This document shows positions 19,647-31,600 of a DNA stretch of 64,000 bases, one piece after another. Made by a program: the position numbers and the translations under genes. This stretch comes from Elymus sibiricus. Lineage: Eukaryota; Streptophyta; Magnoliopsida; Poales; Poaceae. Each line of letters begins with the position of its first letter. Position 1 is the stretch's first letter. The notes beneath the pieces are model-generated. The model had not been told where the DNA came from. It did not search any database and saw only the letters and a list, made by a program, of their open reading frames with translations. The DNA lies in the NCBI GenBank assembly GCA_039707655.1, contig CM077666.1, positions 239,226,166 to 239,290,165 on the forward strand. Reading direction: 5' to 3'.

Positions 19647-22600
19647 CTGCGACAGAAATTAGTTTGAATTCTTGGCTCAGTGCAACACAGAAGCTAACAA
19701 TTTAGATGCAACAGCTATTTAATACAAAACCCTGACAGAACAAAAATTTACACGAATATACTAGGTGAACTGTTCAAACTTGAGTGCGCAATTTGTTTCG
19801 TGTAAGACAGCATAACAGGAGAATGTATTTTAATTTATATGTAGGACAGCATGATAATCCCCTGAGTATATTTAAAAAAATTACTTGAAATGACCACCAG
19901 CAAGGCAACAAGCATTACATTTCAGAATTTTATTATTGTAGGATGTGGACAATTCATTGGATGTGGATACTGCAAACTAGTAGTACAAAAAGCAATATGC
20001 ATAGAAACCAGTCTTAGAACTAGTACCACAAGAAAAATCACACACATGTTAGGGACATAAAAAAACTTGAGAGTTGGTAGTAGCGCAATGGTGCCATAAG
20101 AAAACTTGCACGTCTGAAAAACATCTCAACGCTCCACAAGAACAAGAGGAGCATCCATGACAACTTCATGCATGTTAGGAACCTTGCCCTTCGGCTCCAC
20201 AAGAACAAGACCCCAACGCTACTATTCAAGCTTTACATCCCAGAAAGCATTTGACTCGGTGTGATGGGAGTACATTCTCGACATTCTCCAACGGCGAGGC
20301 TTCCTAGCAGATTTCGTGATTGGATTGCTGGCCTTCTTCGCACCTCCACCTCTCAAGTTCTCCTCAATGGGGTGCCAGGCACCCCTATCATTCACGGTCG
20401 GGGTCTTAGGCAAGGTGATCTGCTCTCTCCACCGCTCTTTGTCATCGCCATAGACCCACTACAGCAACTTCCTGACTCGGCCACGATGCATGGACTTCAT
20501 AGGATCCGGGGTCGTGGTACCATCCTTCGGACTTCGTTATATGCGGATGGTGCGGCTGTTTTCGTGGCGCCAATCAAGGAGGATATTCAAAACCTTGCCC
20601 GTATCCTACATGGTTTCGGTGAGGTGACGGGGCTGCAAACAAACTTCATGAAGAGCTCAGTGGTGCCCATTCGGTGTGGGGACTTGGATTTGGACGTCAT
20701 TCTCGAAACCTCGAGGACAAAATTGCGGCAAAACTTGTGCCTTGGGCCGTGACGCACTCGTGAAGTCGGTTCTCACCTCGCAAACTATTCATCACCTCAC
20801 GCCACTTGTCATCCCCCCACCCATCCTTGAGAGCATCAACAAGATTGAGCAGGCCTTCCTTTGGGCCGGAACTAATAAGGTGACGGGCGGAAAGTGCAAG
20901 GTAAATTGGGAAACTATATGTCGACCAACCCACCTCGAAGGGCTCGGTTTGTTGCACCTTGGGAAATTCGCTAGAGCTCTTCGTTTACAATGTCCTTGGT
21001 TTGAGTGGCGCGACCCGACGAAGATTTGGGTTGGTTCGGGCAACCCTTGCGATGAAGCGGACATGCATCTTTTTTATGCTCTTACCACCGTTACCGTCGG
21101 CAATGGTGAGAGGACCCCCCTTTTTGGGAAGCACCGTGGCTGAATGGTAAAAATCCCAAGGATAATCCCCCCCCCCCCCTTTATCTTCAAGGTCTCGAAG
21201 CACAAATCTTGGAAGGTTAGTGCAGCCATGCACGAGGATGCTTGGATTAAGACCATTGACATGTGCTCCGGGCCATTGTTTTTAAGGCGGTAAGGCGAGG
21301 CAAGGCGCTGGAGGGGCGCCTCACCGCCTAAGCGCTAAGGCATAAGGCAAGGCGACGCCTTGAGAGTTCCGGGGAGGAGGGGGGAAGAGGAGGGGAGCCC
21401 CATAACTTGCTGGTTGCTGCAGCCTGCTGTCCTGGAGAGGAGGAGGATCTGCGTGAGAGGGGGAGAAGCTGCCGGAGAGGAGGGGAAAGAGGGGGGAACC
21501 ATACCTTGCTGGTTGCTGTTGTGGCCTGTGCTGGAGAGGAGGGGAGGAAAAGGCTGCATGAGATTGGGGAGACGAGCTGCTGGAGAGCTGCCAGAGAGGA
21601 GGGGGAGAGGCTGCCGGAGAGGAGAAGGATCTGGGATTTGCTCTAGCCGCCGCCAAATCTCCAGAGAGGAGAGACCCCTCTCCCTATCGTGCTGGATCTG
21701 GTTTGCTCTGTTTGTTTGGATTCTTTCTATCCCCTCGTACATGTTACCACGCGAGGGAATCTTTCCCGCTCCTGTGTTCCCGCGCGAGGGGTTTTTTCGT
21801 GCCTGAACCTCTCTTTCCCCTGCCTGAGGTGTCTGCTTTTGCCTAAGGCGAGCAGGAGGACGCCTAGGCGGACGATCTGGACGCTCTAAATACTAAGACG
21901 GACGCCTTACTCTAGTTTGTAAGGCGAGCTCGACGCCTTGGCACCTAGGAGCGCACTGACGCATAAACGTCGCCTAAGCGACGCCTTAGGGACGCCTTAA
22001 AAACAATGCTCCGGGCTATCTTGGGATCATGTCGCCCAATTCATCGAGCTTTGGTCTCAACTTTCCCATGTTCTTCTTGATGACGCCCAAGACTCTATCA
22101 TGTGGAAGCTATTTCCTAGCAGGGATTACTCGGTCAAGTCAGCTTATAAGGCTCAATTCATAGGAGCTATCCTCACACCTGTGAACAAGGTCATCTGGAA
22201 AGCTTGGGCACCATCGACGGTCAAGTTCTTTGTGTGGCTTGCCATTCAATATAGGGTGTGGGCGGCCGATCGCCTTGATCGGCGAGGAAGATAAAATCGT
22301 GGCCTTTGCCCATCGTGCAAAAGAGAGTTTGAGTTCGCCACTCATCTTTTCTTCAAGTGTTGGTACACCTTGCGCGTGTGGAGGTTGATCAAAGCTTGGT
22401 TTGGTCTTGACATCGACCCCTCCCAATGGGCGACTCACCACTCCATCCGTAGTTGGTGGATCCATATGGCTACGCGGAGCAAAGCAATGGCGTCCCTCAC
22501 AATGCTCGCCAATTGAACTATTTGGAACGAGAGGAACTCGAGGATCTTCTGGAAGAAATCTACGCCACCTCAAATCATCTTGAACAATTTGAAGAATGAG

Positions 22601-25600
22601 GCAAAGCTTTGGGTCCTTGCGCGGGCGAAGCGCTTGAGTAACTTGATGCCGGGAGAGTAACGGCCTTGTATCTTTTTTTGGGGGGGTTTGTTTTTTGGCT
22701 ACCCCTTGTCATAACCTTCTCTTTATTAATGAATGTCTTTTGCCTCGGTGTTAAACAAAAAACATCTCAGTAACATGTTATATGGACTACCTGATAGTCC
22801 GGAGCTGATTTTGTAATTCAGATGAGAACATGTTTTAAAATTGTCTATTTGTTAGAAAGCTGGTCCCAAAACCTTCTGTAAATGGCAGGTATAACAGTGA
22901 TCAAAACCCAAAACTGAAAAGGCAAAATATATTGTTTGCTGCATTAGGTCACGTTGCTATGGTATATGTGTTTCCTTGGAATGATATACCCAAGCCTTAG
23001 TTCATATCACCATGGTACACGGTTTTAATACTCTGTTGCTGTGTTTGAAAACTTTTCAGGAAATAAGCAAGCGATAGCATTGATGCAGCAAGTTAATAAC
23101 CAGAGTAAAGAACACATACCATAGCTGTTAGCTCAGGAGTATGTTGTGCTAATGGTCTCTTTACAACTGTTGAAGCAGCCGATTTGACGTAAGATGGCTG
23201 CTGAGGTAACTGCGGCCTTGGGCCAAAAGCAGCAAATTCGGGTCCTGGAAAAAATGGAGTCCTAAGCATTGCTGGCGGACCAGGAAGTAAACCAAAGGGT
23301 GCCATTGGCATTTGAGCTGGAGGTACTGCTGGAGGAGGTGGAGGGGGCCTGGCAGCAACACCAGGAGCCATAAATGGTGGCCTTGAATCTAGTTGTGACG
23401 GTGGTGGAGGAAATCTGACCATTCCTGGACTTAGAATATCAGGTTGTACTGGAGGCATCATTGGAGGCCTTGGAGGCAAAGGCAGTAACTGCGACGGATG
23501 CGGTGGAGGTGGTGGTAAGAACCTTGAAATTCTAGCATCTTCTTTCACAACAGGAGTATCCATAGCAGTATTGTCAGTAGCCTGCATTTCATTTGAGTTC
23601 GGTGGCAACCTAGGGGGAGGTGGAGGTGGAGGTAGCACAACTGGGGCCTGCAAAATGAAATTCAAAGTTGTAACAGGAACTAACAGCCAAACAATAAACC
23701 AAACGAGGAGCATGGTAACTGAAATATTAATAAGGATTTTCAGGGAATGCATAAATAGTAGTAACATATTGGAAGAGTCAGAAATATTTAAAATAAAATT
23801 GAAGTAGCACCTGTGTAGAATCTGCCGAGCTTGCACCCTCTCCAACAGTTTGTTTATTATTAAGCTCATTTGTACCAGGTAGAGGTGGTGGTTGCAAAGG
23901 CCGCTGTGGTGGAGGTGGAGGTGGTAGCAGTAATGTATGATCTAACACAGGTTCTCTGGGAGGTGCACCAGGAGGAGGAGGTGGAGGTGGCAGCGGTAAG
24001 CCTGGTGCTATTACAGCGCCAGCAGGCTTAGGTGGGGGTGGGGGCGGTGGTGGGGGTAAAGGTAAAGAAGGGGCAGATAGATCTGAAGGTTCTGAAGAGG
24101 CTGGCAGTGGAGGGGGCGGTGGAGGAGGGGGCATGGTGGAAGGACCTGATTCTTCAGATTCTGTCATGGAAGATGAAGCCCCAGCACCAGCTGAGGAAGG
24201 CAGTGGAATCCTTGGACCTATTGTCAATCAAGAAACAAAAGTGAGCAAGAACGTTCCAGCAAACTGTAAAAAAATATTAAGAAAATATGCTACAAGTTAT
24301 GCTGACCTATCGATGATTTGTACATAGGAGGTTTGCCAGGTGGTGGTGCCCCAGATGGATTCAAGGTTGGGTGATAGTAAACAGAATCCTGCAGTGCAAA
24401 CCTAGTTAGTATCTGTTCTGAACATGCTGTAACATATATCAACAGCGTCCGAAGAACTGTAAATACCATACCTCAGGCATAGGGTTTTTAGCTCTGTCGT
24501 CTTCGTCTGCTGCAGGCCGTCTCTTTGGTGGTCCAAGATGGCTGGTTGGAAATGAAATACAAATTTAATAAAGAAAAACAATTGCATGTAAATTTAATGA
24601 AATGAATGTATAACAAATGAAAAAATCTCACCTGAACATAACTGGTTGCTCACCCTTTTCTTTCATCTTTTCTTCATATTCCTGGCACAGATATGAAAAG
24701 GCAATGAGGTACCATGCGCCCAAAAAAACTAGTTATAGCATATCCCGTAAAGAAGTTGTACAGAAATTAGAAGATTAATACAAAGTCCAAATAGGTTTAC
24801 CAAGTACCAACACATTAAAAATCACAAATACTGTGCCATAATGTGAGGGGTATATAACTCATGAATAAGATAATAACAGTCTTCAGTTAGATTGCATAAC
24901 AGAGTCGATAGAGACGATTCTATAAAAGGAATGATCCCTTTTAGTTCTAACTTTCCGCCTGTTATCAAAATCAAATGTTTCTTGTGAACACATCAGAATA
25001 CACTATCATAGTTCACTAACAGCATGGGACATTTAACAGAAATCCTCCAAATATCATGTTCCTGAATCTTGATGAAATCGTAACAGTTTTTTTTTCCTTT
25101 CTTCTTAACTCATTGGGCGGCCACTTGCATTTCCTCTTAAAAAAAGAGTTCCAGATAAACTTTAAAAAAATACTAACAAAAGATTGTGGAAAAGAAAAAA
25201 ATAATATGGAACCATAGATAGCAAACAAAACCTAATGTGCTGCCCAAAATGGTCCCTAGCCTGTTGTGTGCGTGGAGTTGGAGGTGGGAATTGGGATCTG
25301 ATCGGAGGGAATAGCGAGGTTCGCCCTTAGGCGCACGTAGAGGCTCGTCCCTTGCCGTGACGCTGAGGCTCTGAACTCTGTTCGGGGCAATTTTCTCTGT
25401 TTCTTGATTGATAACCCTAATACAAACTATCCTCCCTTTATATAAATCAGAGAGGTCACATAACCTGGAAAGCAAACCAAGTCTTAACCGTTGGGAAAGT
25501 AAAGAGAACCTCCTAATATAGATATATTTCCTAGGGGTAAACTTGGACTTCTTTGCCGCCCAGGATTAGTCATGTGCCTGCCTAAGGCCCAACTGCTTGT

Positions 25601-28600
25601 ATTGTGGTTACAGACTGTGCTGCAGGTTTGGGCCTGCGGCTATAGTGCTGCCCCCAATACCTCTCCGTAACACTTCCGCACGCCTGGAGAAACAGCTCGT
25701 CCTCGAGCTGGAAATATGGATAGCGATGCTTGAAGTCTTCCAGGGGCAGCCATGAAGTAGCTGTCGAGTCAGCGCCCTGCCACTGCACCAATACTTCAAG
25801 AACTACCTTGAACAGACGTGAGCAAACTACAGCGGCCGGAGTTGAAACCACTCTGCCATGTAAAATGTCCGGTAATGCAGGAGGGCTGTCTAGGGGGCTA
25901 TCAAGATATTCTTTGAGGAACACCACATGGAATAAATCATGAATCCATGCATGAGGTGGAAGCTGCAACCGGTATGCCACCTCACCAATGTGCTCAAGAA
26001 TTTGATATGGTCCAAAGTACCGTGGGGCGAGCTTGGCACTGCTGTGCGCGCCCAAGGATGCCACAGGCTGATGCTGAAGGCGAAGCCAGACCCATTCTCA
26101 AATGGTGAAGGCGATGTCGCGGTGGTACCCATCATGCTAGATCTTCATGGTATTCTGAGCTTGGAGAAGGCGATCACGTATGTCAGCAAGGAACTCATCA
26201 CGGTCTGAGAGGGCACGGTCTACAGCTGCTACTTTTGCGAGGCCTGGGTCATAAGACTTGAGCGTCGGGGGGCGGACGCCCATACACCACCTCAAACGGA
26301 GTAGCTTTCAGGGCAGACTGAAAAGATGAGTTGCAGCAGAACTCAGCCCAAGGAAACCAGCGAAGCCACGGTTTAGGACTATCGCCCACTAACATCGCAA
26401 GTACATGCCAATGACGCGGTTTACCACTTCTGTTTGTCCGTCAGTTTGGGGGTGAAATGCAGAACACAGTTGTAGTTTGACACCAGCGAGACAGAAAAGC
26501 TCGGTCCGGAAATTGTTGGTAAATACTGGGTCAAGGTCGCTGACAATGGACATCAGAAATCCATGTAGACGGACTATGTTATCGAAGAATACCTTAGCGA
26601 CAAAGCTAGCTGAGTATGGATGTCCCAAAGCAGAGAAGTGGCTATATTTCGAGAAACGGTCGACAACAGTCAAGATGAATAACTTACCACCCACCTTCGG
26701 CAGGCCCTCCACAAGTCCATGGAAATGTGTGTCGAAACATGCCCCTAGCTCCTCCTCGTGGCGCCTGGAGAGAGCATCTGCCACTGTAATTTGACAGCCA
26801 TATCCCAGCAGCTTCCTTACCCATTGATGTCGTGGAATGGTGGAGAGGCGCGAGAGAGCAAAGACAGCCCCTAGCTCCTCCTCGTGGCACCTGGAGAGAG
26901 CATCTGCCACTGTAATTTGACGGCCTGGTCGATACTCCACATATCCCAGCAGCTTGCTTACCCATAGATGTCGTGGAATGGTGGAGAGGCGCTGGTCAAG
27001 CAAGTACTTCGGGCTATTGTGGTCCGTTCTTATTTTGAAGCTCCGGCCCCACAAGTACGGCCTCCAATGTCGAACAGCTTTCACCAATCCAATCAGCTCA
27101 CGCTCATAAGCTGCTAGCTTGGGCGCCACCGCCCTGCTGAAGAAAATGAGGGGTCTGCCCTATGATGCAGCACGGCTCCAAAGCCCGTGCCAGATGCATC
27201 ATAGTCCACCAAGAACAGAGTCGAAGTCCGGTAGCTGCAAGGCAGGTGCTGCTGCGAGGGCTTGCTTGAGCGTGCAAAAGGCTGTGTCAGCCTCCGAGGA
27301 CCACACAAAGCCTTCTTTGTTGACGAGCTTGGTGAGTGGAGCTGAGAGCACGCCGTAGTCCTGGATGAACTTGCGATAATACCAAGCAAGCCCAAGGAAC
27401 CCGCGAAGGGCGCGGACACTTCGTGGTTCTGGTCATGCCTCCGCCGCTTTCACCTTGGCCGGGTCCATGGCGACGCCGTCTGCTGAGATGATATGGCATA
27501 GGCCACCTTGCGCTCGCCAAAGAAGCACTTGAGGAATAGCTGATGCTGCTGGAGGAGAAGCAAGACAGCAAAGAACAGCATTCATCAAAGCTTGGAACGT
27601 GCTGGTGCGTTTGGGGGGGCGGAGGGGGGGGAAGGCATCACCAAGAACTCGTCATGGCCGTGATGCGTGCGGAAGGCGGTCATCTTGCGTCTGGCTCGTG
27701 CATGCGGACCTGATGATACCCACTGCGGAGATCAAGCTTAGTGAAGAAATAAGCGCCATTGAGCTCATCCAGGAGCTCATTGACAACCGGAATCCGATTT
27801 TTATCCTTGACAGTACCATCATTAAGTTGCCGGTAGTCCACGCAAAACCGCTATGTGCCATCCTGTTTCTTGACAAGAATCGCCAGGGAAGAAAATTCAG
27901 AGTTACTTTCCCAGATGATAGATGATACCTTGCTGGAGCATATCCTCACATTGGCATTCGATCTCATCCTTCTTGAGCTGAGGGTAACGGTATGGGCGAA
28001 CTGCAATAGGGGATGTTCCTGGCAGGAGCCGAATGCGGTGGTCGCACATGTGCACCGGTGGTAAGCCACACGGCTTATCAAATAGTGCCTTGAACCCTTC
28101 CAGAAGTACAGCCATGTGGTCATCGGTGGCACATGCATGGACCTGTAGTGGCCCTCCGAACATGTTGATGTCGTGCCAAATGACCTGGTGATCTTTCTTC
28201 AGAACGACATGATCGAGTGCTCAAAGTCCCAAAGCATGGGCCCAGTGTGTGCAATCATTGGACGCCAAGTACCAAGTCAAAACCATCCAAGGGAATGGTA
28301 TGACAGTCATTGACAAACAGCTCGCCAAGGACATCCAGCAAGAGGCCCGGCATGCATCCGGCGCTCGAAACCTTGTCCGCAGGAGCCAAATGCAGTGGTC
28401 ACACATGCTCACCGGTGGTAAGCCACACGGCTTATCAAATAGTGCCTTGAACCCTTCCAGAAGTACGGCCATGTGGTCATCGGTGGTACATGCATGGACC
28501 TACAGTGGCCCTCCGAACATGTTGATGTCGTGCCAAATGACCTGGTGATCTTTCTTCCAGAACGACATGATCGAGTGCTCAAAGTCCCAAAGTATGGGCC

Positions 28601-31600
28601 CAGTGTGCGCAATCATTGGACGCCAAGTACCAAGTCAAAACCATCCAAGGGAATGGCATGACAGTCATTGACAAACAGCTCGCCAAGGACATCTAGCAAG
28701 AGGCCTGGCATGCATCCGGCGCTCGAAACCTTGTCCCCATTAGCCACTGTTACTTGGACCCTGGGCGCTATTCAAGGGAAATTCCCATGCGGCTGGCTGC
28801 CTCCTCAGCTAGAAAATTGTGTGTGGATCCTGAGTCGACTAGAGCCCTGAGACGGCCTCCTGCAACTTGGGCGTGTAGCTGCATGGTCTTGCCGGTGCAT
28901 ATACCCATAAGTGCACGCACCGAGATGGTAGGATGCTGCCAGGGCAAACACTTTCTCAGTTGTATCAGCATCAACGTCGTCGTTGTCTTCCCCATCAGGC
29001 ACCTCGATCCAAAAGAATTGGGCAAAAAGGCGGCCACGGGCGTACTTCTCATCACAGTTAAAGCACAACCCTTTAGCGCGCCGGTCGGCCATCTCTGTTG
29101 GGGTGAGTTTCTTGAATTGCCTAGCAGGGGGGGCATGTCCGCCTGCGACAGCAGCAGGCTGTTTGGGTGGGGCAACAGACACCGTCACTGTTGACTTGGT
29201 TGGTTTGGAAGACAACGTCGTGCCTGGGGTGGTGTGGATGTGTCCTCTGAAAAACAACGCTAGTGCTAAGCTCATGGCAACCTCAAGGTTCAATGGGTAC
29301 TGCAAGTCCACATCAGTACAGATGGGCTTGTGGAGCCCAGCAATGAACAACTCGACCTGTTGCTCCTCCGAGAGACTCTCACACCTGAAATCAAGAGTCC
29401 AATCTCATTGTATCAAGCTTGTGACTTGCATTGTATCATGTTGGTAACCAGGAGTTGTCTTAGTTAGATCTCGGGGGCTAGATCACTTACCGATGAACAA
29501 GTCAGAATTGCCTCAATAAAAATGGATGTAATTGGACCGAAAAAAGGCATTCAGCTTCGTTATCAATTAGGTATCAGTGGGAACATCAAGATGAATGAGG
29601 TAACTATAAGTATCAGATATCTCCCCCACCTCCCGTCTTACTTTTTTAGAGTATTCAAAATTATACTATAACGCTTGATATTTATTCTGTTTTTTCCTAA
29701 TCAGAATTAGCAGCTTTGTAGGTATCCATCTTTGCAAATCGAGATACTGAGGCCACCTATACCTGTAGGGTAGAGGGGGGATAGAAGAGCGGGCATGTGG
29801 GCTTCTATCACATAGTTGATTTTGGAAAAGGGGCTGATATAGAGTTAAGGAACAGATGTGGGCGCTCGTCCACCAAGCGCTTCTTCTTTGTCCAGAATTG
29901 CTTCTTGTAGTCATGCACCGAGCCTGTTTGTTTAAAGTGTTTAATTTCCACTAGCCGACCAGTCCTGATCGTCGGCCCAAAACTAAGGTTCAGGTAAACT
30001 TTGGCCAATGGCCATGGTGATTCGCCAGGCATCATGGAATATCCTATTTGACGCTAACTGCGGCAAACTGTCGTTGAAACGCATAGGGAACAGGTGCGAG
30101 CGAGCGACATGTTTTATTTTCGTGGATTACCGTGCTACAAGATCCCGGTTTTGGGAACCTTCTAGAAGATTTTCCTTTTCTTTTTATTTTTTTCTGTTTC
30201 TGTTTCTTTTCTTTTCTTCTTTCTTCCTTTTCAAGTTTTATTTTCTTTTTTCTGTTTCTTTTTCTATTCTATTCTTTTTTCTTTTTCATTTTTTTATTTT
30301 AGAAAAAAGTTTGAATTCGGAATTTCTAAAATGTTCCTTTTTTCAATTTTGTTCACAAATTTAGAAAAAAAAATTACGTTCCAAATATGTTCAGGATTTT
30401 TAAAAAATGTTCATGTTTTTAAAAAATGTTCCCGTTTTCTGAAATTTGTTCATAAATTCAAAATATGTTTGGGAGTTTTTCAAAAATGTTTGTGGTTCAA
30501 ATTTTTCTGAATCCCAAAAAATGTTCCTGTTTTTCAAATTTTGTTCACGGGTTAAAAGTCGTTCGAGAATTTAAAAAATGTTCAGGTTTCAAAATTGTTC
30601 AACGGGTTTCCAAATTTTTAAGAAATGATCACTTTTTTCAAAATTTGTTCGCTTTTATAAAAAAACGAAATTTGAAAATTTGTTCACATTTTAAATAAAT
30701 GTTCGCATGTTCAAAAAATTGTTCACAATTGGAAAAAATGTTCGGGATTCGGAAAATGTTAACAATTTCAAAAATGTTCTTTTTCTAAAAACTATTGAAT
30801 TTTGAAATTTGTTCGCGATGTTCAAAAAATGTTCGGACATTGAAACATTACTTACCATTTAAAAAAATATATAATTTCCAAGATATGTTCGAATAAAACC
30901 AAAGGTGTTAGAGTTCTGGCACTATTGCTAGTTCTTAGACATTAGCGCTGCAGATCAGTCACTTAGAATTATTAGCTCGGATGGCTATCGGTAGCACTTC
31001 ATTACCGAGAGGTCTATAGGTCGATTCCTATAGAGCGCGTTGCTTTTTCGTTATTTTTCTTGTTGCGCTACAGAACCAGCGGGGGCTTCCCATCGCGCTT
31101 GGTACATGCACCCGCAGGCGTATGCCATGGGCCGGCCCAGTCGGTGCATATCCTGTGCGAAGGAGCCTCCTTTTGCCGCAAAGTGCGGCGTATAGGAGCT
31201 CCCAGGCATCATCTCCAGCCGACTGTACCATAGTGCAGTAGCATCGGTTAGGTGATAGGAGGCCATCCACACCTCTTGTCCTTAGTCTGGTGGCCCTTGA
31301 AGAATCGCTCGACACGGTTCAACCAAGGCAACAGGTCGCCCTCACCGTTATAGGTAGGGAATTCCAGCTTGTGGAACTTTGGAGCAGCACACCATTCCTC
31401 CCGGTAGGCGAACAGTGCAGCCAGTGCAGCAGCAGCAGTAATTGTGTTGTCAATCTCATCTTCATCTTTGTTGTGTGCCTTGCTGGATTCTCCCTTCTCC
31501 AGAAGGTTGATGGATACCCTAGCAGCCGCTAGTTGCTCCTTCAATGTTGCGACATCATACCGCAGCTCGGGTAGTGCTTTGAGGTCAAGTAGAAAAGGGG

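Larger units (their letters stand above)
20129..22757 (+). mobile_element. 5'-truncated LINE in WBP11 intron 8
   Basis: Inserted opposite to the gene. The 12-bp duplication AAAAACATCTCA flanks it (20117-20128 and 22758-22769); part of the A run may belong to the tail. The 3' end has the TTTATTAATGAATGTCTTTT sequence common in grass LINEs. It begins within the reverse transcriptase. A 735-bp hAT-like element is nested inside. Confidence 0.85.

Noticed and set aside
21321..21806. ORFs of 111-148 aa on both strands
   Set aside because: They are translations of the GA-rich centre of the hAT-like element, with no transposase motif.
23571..24327. Plus-strand ORFs over the proline-rich exons
   Set aside because: Antisense shadows (Gly-rich) of WBP11 exons 7 and 8.
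30960..31045. tRNA-like stretch with box A/B resemblance
   Set aside because: No acceptor stem pairing or proper arms could be formed; it is inside a Mutator-like element.
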